Source: Acidobacteriota bacterium (GTDB lineage Bacteria; Acidobacteriota; Terriglobia; Bryobacterales; Bryobacteraceae). From it: a stretch of DNA of 52,803 nt. Under the pieces are notes generated by a model that did no database searches, was not told the origin of the DNA, and worked only from the letters and a program-made list of their open reading frames with translations. Each line of letters starts with the position of its first letter. Position 1 is the stretch's first letter. Below are positions 45,022 through 52,803 of this stretch, in pieces. A program made the translations under genes and the position numbers. Location of the stretch: contig VFZY01000008.1 in assembly GCA_016870915.1 (NCBI GenBank), positions 1 through 52,803 on the forward strand. The letters run 5' to 3'.

Positions 45022-46428
45022 ATGTCCAACGAACTGCACCTCCTCACGCGCCGCCACTTCTTTGGACGCTCGGCCTGCTTCGGACTGGGAGCGGTGGGCC
45101 TGCACGGCCTGCTCAATGAGGGCCACGCGCAAACCCTCCACCATCCGGCCCGTGCCAGGAACGTGATCTTCCTGTTCATGGCGGGAGCCCCCTCCCAACT
45201 GGACCTGTTCGACTTCAAGCCGAAGCTCCGCCAGCACGATGGCCAGCCCTGCCCGGAAGATCTCATCAAGGGTGAGCGCTTCGCGTTCATCAAGGGCGTT
45301 CCCAAGCTGCTCGGCACGCCGCACGATTTCGTCCGGCACGGCCAGAGCGGCGCCCATCTTTCGAACCTTCTGCCGCACCTGGGCGGCATCGCCGACGACG
45401 TCGCGTTCGTCAAGTCGATGCACACCCCGCAGTTCAACCACGCCCCGGCTCAGTTGTTCCTCAACACCGGCCATCAGGTGGCCGGACGCCCCAGCCTGGG
45501 CGCCTGGTTAAGCTATGGCCTGGGCAGCCAGAACAAGGACCTTCCCGGCTTCGTCGTTCTGCTCTCAGGCAAGAACGCGCCCGATGGCGGCAAGAGCTGC
45601 TGGGGATCGGGCTTCCTGCCCAGCACCTATCAGGGCGTCGAGTTCCGCCGCAGCGGCGAACCGGTCCTGTTTCTTTCCAATCCCGACGGCATGAGCCAGG
45701 AAACCCGCCGCCGTTCGCTCGATCTGGTGCGCGACCTGAACGGCATGCACAAGGAGGACATCGGCGACCCCGAAATCGACTCCCGCATCGCCGCCTACGA
45801 AATGGCCTACCGCATGCAATCGAGCGTGCCCGGTTTGACTGACATCTCCGAAGAGCCCGAGCACATCCACCAGCTCTACGGCACCGAGCCCGGCAAGAAC
45901 TCATTTGCAAACAATTGCCTGCTCGCCCGCCGGATGGTGGAGCGCGGCGTCCGCTGCGTGGAGCTTTTCCATCGCGGCTGGGATACCCACGGGTCATCCA
46001 GCGACGAGGACATCGTCAACAAGCTCCACTTCCTGTGCCGCGAAGTCGACCGCGCCTCCGCCGCGCTGGTCAAGGATCTGAAACAGCGCGGCCTGCTCGA
46101 TTCCACCATCATCGTCTGGGGCGGCGAATTCGGCCGCACCCCGATGAACGAGGCCCGCAGCGGCTCCAGGTTCCTGGGACGCGATCATCACCCGCGCGCC
46201 TTCACCATGTGGATGGCCGGTGGAGGGTTCAAGGGCGGCGTCACCGTGGGCGCCACCGACGATCTCGGCTACAACATCGCCGAGGACCCGGTTTCCGTCC
46301 ATGATCTGCACGCCACCATGCTCCACCAGCTCGGGTTGGATCATACCCGGCTCACCTATCGATTCCAGGGCCGCGACTTCCGTCTAACCGATGTTCACGG
46401 CGAGGTGGTTCGGAAACTATTGGCATGA
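45022..46428 (+). CDS. DUF1501 family exported protein
   Basis: DUF1501 proteins have an alkaline-phosphatase/sulfatase-like fold and are nearly always encoded beside a DUF1549/DUF1553 protein. The 468-residue product begins with a twin-arginine-like signal ([19 protein letters not shown]). Conserved blocks are [39 protein letters not shown], the late [12 protein letters not shown] and [18 protein letters not shown] with metal-ligand-like residues. It starts 2 bp after the upstream gene; the pair is surely cotranscribed and probably works as one periplasmic unit. Confidence 0.9.
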   Translation: MSNELHLLTRRHFFGRSACFGLGAVGLHGLLNEGHAQTLHHPARARNVIFLFMAGAPSQLDLFDFKPKLRQHDGQPCPEDLIKGERFAFIKGVPKLLGTPHDFVRHGQSGAHLSNLLPHLGGIADDVAFVKSMHTPQFNHAPAQLFLNTGHQVAGRPSLGAWLSYGLGSQNKDLPGFVVLLSGKNAPDGGKSCWGSGFLPSTYQGVEFRRSGEPVLFLSNPDGMSQETRRRSLDLVRDLNGMHKEDIGDPEIDSRIAAYEMAYRMQSSVPGLTDISEEPEHIHQLYGTEPGKNSFANNCLLARRMVERGVRCVELFHRGWDTHGSSSDEDIVNKLHFLCREVDRASAALVKDLKQRGLLDSTIIVWGGEFGRTPMNEARSGSRFLGRDHHPRAFTMWMAGGGFKGGVTVGATDDLGYNIAEDPVSVHDLHATMLHQLGLDHTRLTYRFQGRDFRLTDVHGEVVRKLLA

Positions 46429-46512
46429 TCAGGGTATTGTCTAAAGGACATGAGGGTATAGCCGATACCATTCAAGGAAGGGAGCCGGTTTGGAGATCTG
46501 CCAAGGTCCCGA

Positions 46513-47535
46513 ATGTTGGACTCAATGAGAATCCTGGTTGCCGATGATAGTGTAGTTTCACGCCGCCTCCTGGAGGTCACGCTCAAGAAGTGGGGCTACG
46601 AAACCGTCTCCGCGTCCGACGGCACTCAGGCCTGGGACGTCCTCAAACGCGACGATACCCCGCAACTGGCCATTCTGGACTGGGTGATGCCCGGTTTCAC
46701 CGGCCCCGAAGTCTGCCAGAACGTCCGGCAAGTCAGCCGTGACCGGTATGTCTACATCATCCTGCTCACCTCGAAGAGCCTCAAAGACGACCTCATCCAG
46801 GGCATGAACGCCGGCGCCGACGACTATCTCACAAAGCCCTTCGACCCCACCGAACTCCAGGTGCGCCTTCGCGCCGGGCGCCGCGTGATCGACCTTCAAA
46901 CCGAACTTGTAGCCGCCCGCGAGGCCCTGCGCGAACAGGCCACGCACGACGCGCTCACGCACCTTCTCAACCGCGCTTCCGTTCTTGAGGTGCTCACCCG
47001 CGAACTCGGCCGCGCCGAACGCGAGGAATCGCCCATGTCGATGGTGATCTGCGACCTGGACAAGTTCAAGTCCGTCAACGACCGTTTTGGTCATCTGGCC
47101 GGCGACGCCGTTCTCAAACAGGCCGCCCGCCGCATGCAGACCAACATCCGCACCTATGACTCCGTGGGCCGCTACGGCGGCGAGGAGTTCATCGTGGTTC
47201 TGCCCGGCTGCGACGCCGAAGCCGCCGCCGGACACGCCGAACGCCTTCGGGCAGCCCTCGAAGCCGAACCGATGGATCTTGGTGAAACCGTCGGCGGGTC
47301 CATTCAAGTCACCGCCAGCTTCGGTGTCGCTTCGGTGGGCGGCCGCACCTACACCACACCCCAGGCCCTGCTCCATTGCGCCGACGAGGCGCTCTATGAG
47401 TCCAAGCGCGCCGGGCGCAACCGGGTGACGGTCTGGAATCCGGCTCAGGCGGTGCAGCAGGACCAACCTCGCGCCGGCCACGGCGAAACCGTTCTTGAGC
47501 CCGCCGCGGAAATCGTTCCCTCGCACGGGCGCTAA
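46513..47535 (+). CDS. PleD-like response regulator, diguanylate cyclase
   Basis: This protein makes cyclic di-GMP when its receiver domain is phosphorylated. The 340-residue product has a REC domain (acidic D11/D12, phospho-acceptor Asp56 in LAILDWVMPG, Thr86, Lys108 in YLTKPFD), a short coiled coil at about 120-145, and a GGDEF domain with the active site GGEEF (222-226) and metal Asp181. An RxxD inhibitory site (R213-TY-D216) stands exactly five residues before GGEEF, so product feedback is expected. ATG 46525 is an alternative start. No histidine kinase gene is adjacent. Confidence 0.92.
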   Translation: MLDSMRILVADDSVVSRRLLEVTLKKWGYETVSASDGTQAWDVLKRDDTPQLAILDWVMPGFTGPEVCQNVRQVSRDRYVYIILLTSKSLKDDLIQGMNAGADDYLTKPFDPTELQVRLRAGRRVIDLQTELVAAREALREQATHDALTHLLNRASVLEVLTRELGRAEREESPMSMVICDLDKFKSVNDRFGHLAGDAVLKQAARRMQTNIRTYDSVGRYGGEEFIVVLPGCDAEAAAGHAERLRAALEAEPMDLGETVGGSIQVTASFGVASVGGRTYTTPQALLHCADEALYESKRAGRNRVTVWNPAQAVQQDQPRAGHGETVLEPAAEIVPSHGR

Positions 47536-48641
47536 AGCGCGTCCCGCAGAATCGCCTCCAGGTCCTCCAGCGAAAGCTCCGCCGCGTTGCCCCGCATACT
47601 GCTTGCCACACCGGCCCGCCGAGCAATCTCCGGCACGTGTTCTTCCCGGACCCCAAAACCGCCCAGACGCCCAATGCCAAGGCCGCTCTGCAGCCCGCGC
47701 AGATGCGCCACCAGGCCGGCTGTGTCCGGTGAACCCGTCAGGATCCGCGCCACCTCGCCGTACCGTTCGCGCGCCGCTTCCCCGCATCGCGCCAGATTCA
47801 TCTCCGTCACCGGGGCCAGCAGCGCCGCGCACACCGCCCCGTGCGGCGCCTGGAACATTCCGCCGATAGGCGCGGCGAAACCGTGCACCGCGCCCAATCC
47901 CGCATTGGCCAGCGCCATGCCGCTCCACAGCGCCGCCAGAGCCATGTCTTCCCGCGCCGCCTCATCCTGGTGCGCCCGCCGCAAGGCGGATCCGGCCAAC
48001 CCCATCCCTGCCCGGCACAACGCATCCGTCATCGGGTTGGCGCGCGGCGAGACAAACGGCTCAATCAACTGCGTCAGAGCGTCCATGCCGGTGGACGCTC
48101 GAACGCTCGCCGGAAGGTCTCGTGACAACAACGGGTCGACTAATGCCGCCACGGGCAGCATCTTCGGGCTGCGGAGACTCGCCTTCACACCATGCGCCGG
48201 CGAGCTCAGCACCGCGTTGCGTGTCGCCTCGGCGCCGGTGCCCGCCGTGGTTGGCACGGCGAGGAACGGCGCTGGCGCATGCTGGATGGTCTTGCCCGCG
48301 CCCACCACTTCCAGATAGTCGAGCACGGGGCCCGGGTTGGTGATCATGGCGGCGATCGCCTTGCCGGCATCGATCGCGCTGCCGCCGCCAATGGCCGCCA
48401 CCACGTCGCACCGTTCCCTGCGCGCGGTCTCGACACCCCGTTCCACCACCTCGATGGTGGGTTCGCCCGCCACCGGGAAGAGGACGCCTTCCACCAGCCC
48501 TTGCGCACGCTCCGGCGTGCGGCCAGTCACGATCAGGCATCGCAACCCCAGGCGCCGCGCGATCTCGCCGGTCTCAGCCGCCACGCCCGCGCCGAAGATC
48601 ACCTGGCCCGCGGTGGCGAACTCAAACCGGCTACCAGCCAT
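47532..48641 (-). CDS. Iron-containing alcohol dehydrogenase family protein
   Basis: The 369-residue product has the NAD-binding [18 protein letters not shown], the [18 protein letters not shown] segment, [20 protein letters not shown] and the metal region [21 protein letters not shown] with two histidines. This is the group III alcohol dehydrogenase fold, which includes maleylacetate reductases; the lengths agree. The exact substrate is not clear. It overlaps the monooxygenase gene by 11 bp and shares CTAA with the convergent cyclase gene. Confidence 0.88.
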   Translation of the reverse strand: MAGSRFEFATAGQVIFGAGVAAETGEIARRLGLRCLIVTGRTPERAQGLVEGVLFPVAGEPTIEVVERGVETARRERCDVVAAIGGGSAIDAGKAIAAMITNPGPVLDYLEVVGAGKTIQHAPAPFLAVPTTAGTGAEATRNAVLSSPAHGVKASLRSPKMLPVAALVDPLLSRDLPASVRASTGMDALTQLIEPFVSPRANPMTDALCRAGMGLAGSALRRAHQDEAAREDMALAALWSGMALANAGLGAVHGFAAPIGGMFQAPHGAVCAALLAPVTEMNLARCGEAARERYGEVARILTGSPDTAGLVAHLRGLQSGLGIGRLGGFGVREEHVPEIARRAGVASSMRGNAAELSLEDLEAILRDAL

Positions 48642-48936
48642 GATCCTCGGGGAACACGTTCCGCAGCTTCACGCTCCATCGGGGCTCAGCCATCATCTCC
48701 CCCACCGCATCGCGCCACCGCGCGTAATGCGCGGTTTCCTTGTGCGCAGCCACGGCCGCCTCGTTCCGGTAGACCTCAATCAGAGTGAAGCGCGCCGGGT
48801 CATCCAGGTGCGACAGAAAATCGAACCGCGCCACCCCGGGCTCCTGGACACTGTTAGACGCGTTGTCGATGGTGGCCGCCTGGAATGCCTCCACAAACTC
48901 CGGCTTCACTCGAATATGCACTTGAACGATCAACAT
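48631..48936 (-). CDS. ABM-domain monooxygenase, quinol monooxygenase/LsrG-like
   Basis: The 101-residue product is a single antibiotic-biosynthesis-monooxygenase ferredoxin-like domain: [59 protein letters not shown] and YARWRDAV. Family members oxidise quinols or act on autoinducer-2 breakdown products (LsrG). From the ATG at 48936 the size is typical. It is translationally coupled to the alcohol dehydrogenase gene, suggesting a shared catabolic task. Confidence 0.85.
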   Translation of the reverse strand: MLIVQVHIRVKPEFVEAFQAATIDNASNSVQEPGVARFDFLSHLDDPARFTLIEVYRNEAAVAAHKETAHYARWRDAVGEMMAEPRWSVKLRNVFPEDHGW

Positions 48937-49009
48937 GGCCTGCAATGAACTCCTGTGAGAGCTGAACTCTAGCAATCATCTATTGTCTTGAATGATAATA
49001 GACACGCCC

Positions 49010-50074
49010 ATGCGCCGCCGATCCTTCCTCAGCCTTCCCCTCGCCGCCACCCTGCCGGCCGCCCCACCCGAATCCTTCACCGCCATCCAGGGCGTCTGCG
49101 CCTGGCCCAATCTTCAGAAACTCGCCGATGGCACTCTCGTCGCCACCATCTTCAACCAGCCCTGCCACGGCGAGTGGGAAGGCGACCTGGACTGCTGGGC
49201 CAGCACAGACCAGGGAAAAACCTGGCGATTCCGCGGCCGCCCCGCGCCCCATGAGCCAGCCACCAACCGCATGAACTGCGCCGTGGGACCGGCCCGCAAC
49301 GGTGACCTCGTCGTGCTGGTCAGCGGCTGGACCAACCGCAATCCCAAGGGTCAGCCTTCATCCCCCCTCACCGGCCAGATTCTTCGCCCATGGATCTGCC
49401 GCTCCTCCGACGGAGCCCGCACCTGGGCACACGCCGGCCGCTTTCCCGATCCGCCTCCCGTAGGCCCCGGCATCGACAACCAGTTCGTGCCATTCGGCAA
49501 CATCGAGACCGCCGCCGACGGCTCCCTGTGTGTCTCCGCCTATACACGCAAGGATCACACGCGCAACTGCTGCCTGCTGCGCAGCCGTGACGACGGCCGC
49601 ACCTGGGGCCAGATCGTGGAACTGAATCCCATCGGCAATGAGACCGCCATTCTGCACCTGGGCGGCGGCCGGTGGCTGGCGGCCAGCCGCATGTTCGAAC
49701 GCCCCGGCGACGCCCACCACATCGAGCTGTTTGCCTCCGAAGACGATGCCAAAACGTGGCGACGCCGCGGTCCGCTGACCCTGCCCGGCCAGATCACCGG
49801 GCATCTCACGGCGCTCCCCGATGGCCGCGTTCTGCTCACCTATGGCAACCGCAACACCGGCAACTTCGGCGTCGATGCCCGCCTCAGCGCGGACGCGGGC
49901 GGAACCTGGGGCGCGCCGTTCCGCATCGCCAACACGCCCTTCTCCGATTGCGGCTACCCGGCCAGCGTTGTGCTGGGCAACGAGGCGGTCACCGTCTACT
50001 ACACACGCGTCTCCCAAGGCTACTTCTACGAAATGCGCACAGTGCGCTGGGAACTGCCCCGAAAAACGGCTTAG
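49010..50074 (+). CDS. Exported sialidase-like BNR/Asp-box protein
   Basis: The 354-residue product begins with a Tat-like signal (MRRRSFLSLPLAATLPAAP) and folds as a beta-propeller judged by five Asp-box motifs: STDQGKTW, SSDGARTW, SRDDGRTW, SEDDAKTW and SADAGGTW. Sialidases and related glycosidases have this layout, but many family members are non-enzymatic or of unknown specificity. ATG 49010 is chosen over 48992 because it gives the standard twin-arginine start. It may be secreted together with the polymer-degrading proteins upstream. GATAAT at 48994-48999 is a possible -10. Confidence 0.85.
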   Translation: MRRRSFLSLPLAATLPAAPPESFTAIQGVCAWPNLQKLADGTLVATIFNQPCHGEWEGDLDCWASTDQGKTWRFRGRPAPHEPATNRMNCAVGPARNGDLVVLVSGWTNRNPKGQPSSPLTGQILRPWICRSSDGARTWAHAGRFPDPPPVGPGIDNQFVPFGNIETAADGSLCVSAYTRKDHTRNCCLLRSRDDGRTWGQIVELNPIGNETAILHLGGGRWLAASRMFERPGDAHHIELFASEDDAKTWRRRGPLTLPGQITGHLTALPDGRVLLTYGNRNTGNFGVDARLSADAGGTWGAPFRIANTPFSDCGYPASVVLGNEAVTVYYTRVSQGYFYEMRTVRWELPRKTA

Positions 50075-50109
50075 GAATGTTTTTCACTCAGTGAACCAAT
50101 TCAGCACCC

Positions 50110-50183
50110 GTCTGCGCGCAGACAGGCGCCATGACGGCGGCTTCCATGCCGTGAATGCCAACGTGCTGCCGGAATGCCGGCAG
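50110..50183. terminator. Hairpins between convergent genes
   Basis: The 113-bp gap between the sialidase-like gene and pgsA holds a perfect 14-bp palindrome GTCTGCGCGCAGAC (50110-50123) and a seven-pair stem CTGCCGG/CCGGCAG with a four-base loop (50166-50183). Neither is followed by a T-run. They are candidates for mRNA 3'-end structures of the two convergent transcripts. Confidence 0.45.
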
Positions 50184-50187
50184 GCCG

Positions 50188-50820
50188 TCACGAACTGGCG
50201 GCGGTAGTGGACCTCTGCTCGCGCTCAATGGCGAGCAACTCGCTCCGGCGGCGCAGCTTGACACTGTCATCGACGCGCCGCCAGAACTTGCGGAAGTACT
50301 GTGCGGCCGAGATCAGCGAGAAGAAGACCACCACGTCCATGCCGGCGCGAGCCCAGCGCCCCAGTTCCGGCCAGCGCATGGCGAGCAGGACCAGGGAGAT
50401 GGCGGCCACCTGCGACACCATCTTCGTCTTGCCGAGATCACTGGCCTGAATGGTATAGCCTTCAGCCGCCGCGATCGCTCGCAAACCGGAGATGGCGAAC
50501 TCGCGGCCGATGAGCAGAATGGCCATCCAGCCCGGCACCGCATGCACCTGCACCAGGGAGATGAGCGCCGCTGAGATCAGCAGCTTGTCGGCAATCGGAT
50601 CGAGCAGCGTGCCGACGGTAGTCACCTGTCCCCAACGGCGCGCGAGATAGCCATCCAGCAGATCCGTGGCGGCCGCCGCCAGGAAAATGGCCAGCGCCAG
50701 CAGGTGGCTGGATACGTCGGTTCCCAGCAGGTTCAATGATGACCCGCCTTGAACCAACACCGCCACCAGCAGCGGAACGAAGAAGATCCGCAGCAGGGTG
50801 AGTAGGTTCGGAAAGTTCAT
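50188..50820 (-). CDS. pgsA: CDP-diacylglycerol-glycerol-3-phosphate 3-phosphatidyltransferase
   Basis: PgsA makes phosphatidylglycerol phosphate in the inner membrane. The 210-residue product has the CDP-alcohol phosphatidyltransferase signature DGYLARRWGQVTTVGTLLDP plus the following IADK, with all catalytic aspartates present. MNFPNLLTLLRIFFVPLLV at the start is typical, and further membrane helices follow. It is 63 bp downstream of hflX. The length fits PgsA rather than PssA. Confidence 0.93.
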   Translation of the reverse strand: MNFPNLLTLLRIFFVPLLVAVLVQGGSSLNLLGTDVSSHLLALAIFLAAAATDLLDGYLARRWGQVTTVGTLLDPIADKLLISAALISLVQVHAVPGWMAILLIGREFAISGLRAIAAAEGYTIQASDLGKTKMVSQVAAISLVLLAMRWPELGRWARAGMDVVVFFSLISAAQYFRKFWRRVDDSVKLRRRSELLAIEREQRSTTAASS

Positions 50821-50883
50821 CCGGTCATCCTCACTATAGCAGCCGGACCTTCAGACTCATCATTCGATGAGAAACGCTCGCCG

Positions 50884-52218
50884 CTAGGCGACGGGCGCGG
50901 TATCCGCGCTCGGGTGTAGGGCGAGGAACGGCTTCAGGCGCCGCACCAGGGACCGGGGCACTTCGGCCTCCACTTCGCAGTGCGTGGCTCCATATTCAGA
51001 GCGGAGCACGCGCCCATGCTCATGCAGCAGGTGCAGCACGCCGCCTTCACCCACCGGGACGCGAAGGAAGACCGGCTCCACCGGGTCCAGAACCAACTGC
51101 TCATCCACCATGCGGAGCAGCGCCTCGACACCCTCCCCGGTTCGCGCCGAAACAGCCGCCGCCAGCACGGGGCCCTCGGTTGCGTCGCCCAACACGCGCC
51201 GCGCCACGCTCATCGGATCTTCGCCGGCTCCATCCAGAAGGTCCACCTTGTTCAGAACCAGAATCTGCGGCGTCGATTCCACACCCAACTCGGTGAGCAC
51301 GCGCAGCACCTGCGCGGTGTGTTCGGTGGCCTGCGGGGAAGAGACATCCAGCACGTGGAGAAGCAGGGAGGCTTCCACCACTTCTTCCAGCGTGGCGCGG
51401 AACGCCTGCACCAGAGTGGTGGGCAGGCGCCGGATGAATCCCACGGTGTCGCTCAGCAGCACCTTGCGGCGCGAAGGGAGCAGAGTGTGCCTCACAGTGG
51501 GGTCGAGCGTGGCGAACATGCGCGCATCGGCCATCACACCCGCGCCGGTCAACCGGTTGAAGAGGGACGACTTGCCGGCGTTCGTGTAGCCCACCAGGGC
51601 CACCGTGGCCAGCGGCACTTCCTGGCGCTGCTTGCGTTGCACGCCGCGGCCCGCCCGGACATTCTCAATGTCGGCCTCGATCTTCCGGATCCGCCGGAAG
51701 ATCCGGCGGCGGTCCGTCTCCAGCTTGGTTTCGCCCGGGCCGCGCGTTCCGATTCCGCCGCCCAGCCGGGAGAGCTTGGTGCCCTGGCCCGCCAGACGAG
51801 GCAGCATGTAGTTCAACTGGGCCAGTTCCACCTGCAACTGGCCTTCGCGTGTTCGCGCGCGCCGGGCGAAGATGTCGAGGATGAGCTGGGTGCGATCAAG
51901 CACCCGGCAGTCGAGGGCGTTTTCCAGGTTGCGCTGCTGGGTGGGCGTGAGTTCGCTGTCGAAGACCACCAGATGGGCGCCGTACGCCGCCACCAGTCCG
52001 GCCACCTCTTCCACCTTGCCCGAGCCGATCAGCGTGGAGGCCAGCGCCTGATCGCGGTTCTGGAGCAGACACTCCAGCACCTCCGCGCCGGCGCTTTCCA
52101 CCAGCACGGCCAGTTCCATGAGCGATTCTTCGGGGTTGTCTCCCGCGTGGTCAGGCGCACGCCCACGGGCGTCTCCCTTCTGAACCGCGATGCCAACCAG
52201 AATCGCTTTTTCCGGCAC
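50884..52218 (-). CDS. hflX: Ribosome-associated GTPase HflX
   Basis: HflX splits stalled 70S ribosomes under stress. The 444-residue product has the family N-terminal domain (MELAVLVESAGAEVLE and FDSELTPTQQRNLENAL), the linker GIGTRGPGETKLETDRRRI, and the GTPase domain with G1 GYTNAGKSS (210-218), G3 DTVGFIRRLP and G4 NKVDL. The order hfq-hflX is conserved in many bacteria and is seen here with a 21-bp gap. Confidence 0.95.
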   Translation of the reverse strand: MPEKAILVGIAVQKGDARGRAPDHAGDNPEESLMELAVLVESAGAEVLECLLQNRDQALASTLIGSGKVEEVAGLVAAYGAHLVVFDSELTPTQQRNLENALDCRVLDRTQLILDIFARRARTREGQLQVELAQLNYMLPRLAGQGTKLSRLGGGIGTRGPGETKLETDRRRIFRRIRKIEADIENVRAGRGVQRKQRQEVPLATVALVGYTNAGKSSLFNRLTGAGVMADARMFATLDPTVRHTLLPSRRKVLLSDTVGFIRRLPTTLVQAFRATLEEVVEASLLLHVLDVSSPQATEHTAQVLRVLTELGVESTPQILVLNKVDLLDGAGEDPMSVARRVLGDATEGPVLAAAVSARTGEGVEALLRMVDEQLVLDPVEPVFLRVPVGEGGVLHLLHEHGRVLRSEYGATHCEVEAEVPRSLVRRLKPFLALHPSADTAPVA

Positions 52219-52239
52219 GTCTCCCCGGGTCCGGCCGGT

Positions 52240-52527
52240 CTACTCCGGATGCGAAGGCAGCGGCGCCGGGCCGCCCGCGTACGCGCCCGCCGTGGCGTGG
52301 GAGGAGTGCGGCTTGGCCACCACAACCGTGGAAATGGCGTGTTTGAAGATCAACTGTTCCTGATTGTTGGCCTCGAGGATCACTGAGTACTTGTCGAAGC
52401 TGCGAATCCGCCCGGACAGCTTGACGCCACTCATCAGGTAGATGGTGAGGTACGTCTTTTCCTTCCGTGCGTTGTTGAGGAAAGCTTCTTGAATGTTCTG
52501 TTGTTGTTGAGTCGGCGGCTTTTCCAT
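52240..52527 (-). CDS. hfq: RNA chaperone Hfq
   Basis: Hfq is a ring-shaped Sm protein that pairs small RNAs with mRNAs. From the ATG at 52527 the product is 95 residues. A Gln-rich leader ([11 protein letters not shown]) precedes the Sm1 motif ([20 protein letters not shown]) and the Sm2 motif IFKHAIST, so the RNA-binding residues are in place. The C terminus is a Gly/Ala/Pro-rich tail. The frame stays open to 52557. An insertion-sequence end lies about 155 bp upstream, close to its promoter region. Confidence 0.94.
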   Translation of the reverse strand: MEKPPTQQQQNIQEAFLNNARKEKTYLTIYLMSGVKLSGRIRSFDKYSVILEANNQEQLIFKHAISTVVVAKPHSSHATAGAYAGGPAPLPSHPE

Positions 52528-52622
52528 TCTCGTTCGATGACACTCCCTTCTGTCCACACGAAGAGGGCGGACGACGGCTCGGGTGGCCGTTCGTCCATTC
52601 TACATCAAGAATTCCGCATCGT

Positions 52623-52672
52623 GGCACGGCACCGGAAGGGCCTGAAGTACTGGTACGGCGCCAAGCCGTGCC
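52623..52672. repeat. 8-bp inverted repeat upstream of hfq
   Basis: GGCACGGC (52623-52630) and GCCGTGCC (52665-52672) are perfect inverted arms 34 bp apart, between the hfq start and the insertion-sequence end. It may be a terminator or remnant flanking sequence of the adjacent element. Otherwise I see nothing in 52528-52682. Confidence 0.5.
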
Positions 52673-52682
52673 GAAATGTCAC

Positions 52683-52803
52683 AGCAAAGTGATAATGTCC
52701 CCTTAGAGCAAAGTAGAAATGTCCCCTTGACAGCCTCAGGCTTGGAGGATGCAAGAGGACCAGCTACTGATGACCCAGCGTGAGCGGGACCGATTGGGGA
52801 CGC
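52683..52803 (+). mobile_element. Left end of an insertion sequence, ISNCY-like
   Basis: Two direct copies of a 22-base word, AGCAAAGTGATAATGTCCCC-type at 52683-52704 and AGCAAAGTAGAAATGTCCCC-type at 52707-52728, differ at only three positions and precede the start of a transposase-like frame at 52749. Repeated motifs with an AATGTCCCCTT core before such transposases are typical of ISNCY elements in Acidobacteriota, from memory of the family. The element continues beyond the right edge. Confidence 0.65.
52749..52803 (+). CDS. N-terminal fragment of a transposase, ISNCY-like
   Basis: The frame runs from ATG 52749 to the end of the window, reading MQEDQLLMTQRERDRLGT. The MTQRERDRL start is characteristic of ISNCY-type transposases, whose first domain is a helix-turn-helix; the internal ATG at 52770 may be the true start. 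GGAGG at 52744-52748 touches the first ATG directly, which is too close for it, but lies about 21 bp from the second. Only 18 residues are visible, so the family call is tentative. Confidence 0.6.
   Translation, partial: MQEDQLLMTQRERDRLGT

Noticed and set aside
46455-46469. Operator-like GGTAT-AGCCG-ATACC inverted repeat before the cyclase gene
   Set aside because: Five-base arms are short enough to occur by chance, and no promoter is evident at the right distance.
46558-47928. 456-codon minus-strand frame across the diguanylate cyclase and dehydrogenase genes
   Set aside because: It is antisense to GGEEF-containing sequence and in the wrong frame for the dehydrogenase.
50980-52386. 468-codon plus-strand frame opposite hflX and hfq
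   Set aside because: It is the complement of two well-supported genes, with an Arg/His/Gln-rich translation.

Overview
The window is GC-rich, densely packed bacterial chromosome. It suggests a Gram-negative, flagellated heterotroph, most likely an Acidobacteriota of the Solibacter/Bryobacter type. The reasons are a PSCyt1/DUF1549/DUF1553 protein paired with a DUF1501 protein, a TolC/RND/adaptor pump (so an outer membrane), a PdxST-type vitamin B6 pathway, and an insertion-sequence start resembling ISNCY transposases at the right edge. The taxonomic call is inference from gene content. Both ends lie in insertion-sequence-like DNA, so the window may be a whole contig bounded by repeats. No rRNA, tRNA or CRISPR array was seen, and no stretch over 300 bases is empty.

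Layout. (1) 1-118: tail of a probable insertion sequence, abutting a fliO that has lost its start. (2) 119-9262 (+): flagellar export and control genes fliO-fliP-fliQ-fliR-flhB-flhA-flhF-fliA, a FliN-like protein with an extra N-terminal domain, and a DUF2802-like protein. (3) 9263-10096: a higBA toxin-antitoxin locus whose toxin gene is broken by a 17-bp tandem duplication, a nonsense codon and a +1 shift, leaving an intact antitoxin. (4) 10236-13854 (-): glyoxalase II-like hydrolase, thiolase, O-acetylhomoserine sulfhydrylase and CoA-binding protein. (5) 13880-18072 (+): small membrane protein, YgfZ-like protein, ribulose-phosphate 3-epimerase-like protein, P-loop kinase and a DUF885 lipoprotein. 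(6) 18076-23202 (-): nucleoside salvage operon (pyrimidine phosphorylase, NupC transporter, purine nucleoside phosphorylase, cytidine deaminase, exported amidohydrolase). (7) 23248-25289 (-): AGE-family epimerase and an exported cyclophilin.

(8) 25350-29693 (+): a MocR/PdxR-like regulator, pdxS, pdxT, a low-molecular-weight phosphatase/arsenate-reductase-like protein and an unfamiliar radical SAM protein; the last four overlap one another. (9) 29690-40429 (-): eight genes with gaps of at most 16 bp, running from pyrR-pyrB-pyrC through a sugar isomerase into tolC, an RND pump, its adaptor and a YtcJ-like amidohydrolase. (10) 40430-41881 (+): rpmI and rplT behind a structured leader, then a ZapB-like coiled coil and zapA. 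(11) 42026-47535 (+): DUF1549/DUF1553 cytochrome-like protein, DUF1501 protein and a PleD-like diguanylate cyclase. (12) 47532-48936 (-): iron-type alcohol dehydrogenase and an ABM monooxygenase. (13) 49010-50074 (+): a sialidase-like BNR protein. (14) 50188-52527 (-): hfq-hflX-pgsA. (15) 52683-52803: start of a second insertion sequence.

The most distinctive arrangements are the pdxST-phosphatase-radical SAM overlapping cluster, the continuous pyrimidine-to-efflux gene run, the decayed higB with its readable mutation history, and the degenerate CheC-like domain on the FliN protein. Two convergent gene pairs share the same CTAA stop-codon overlap.
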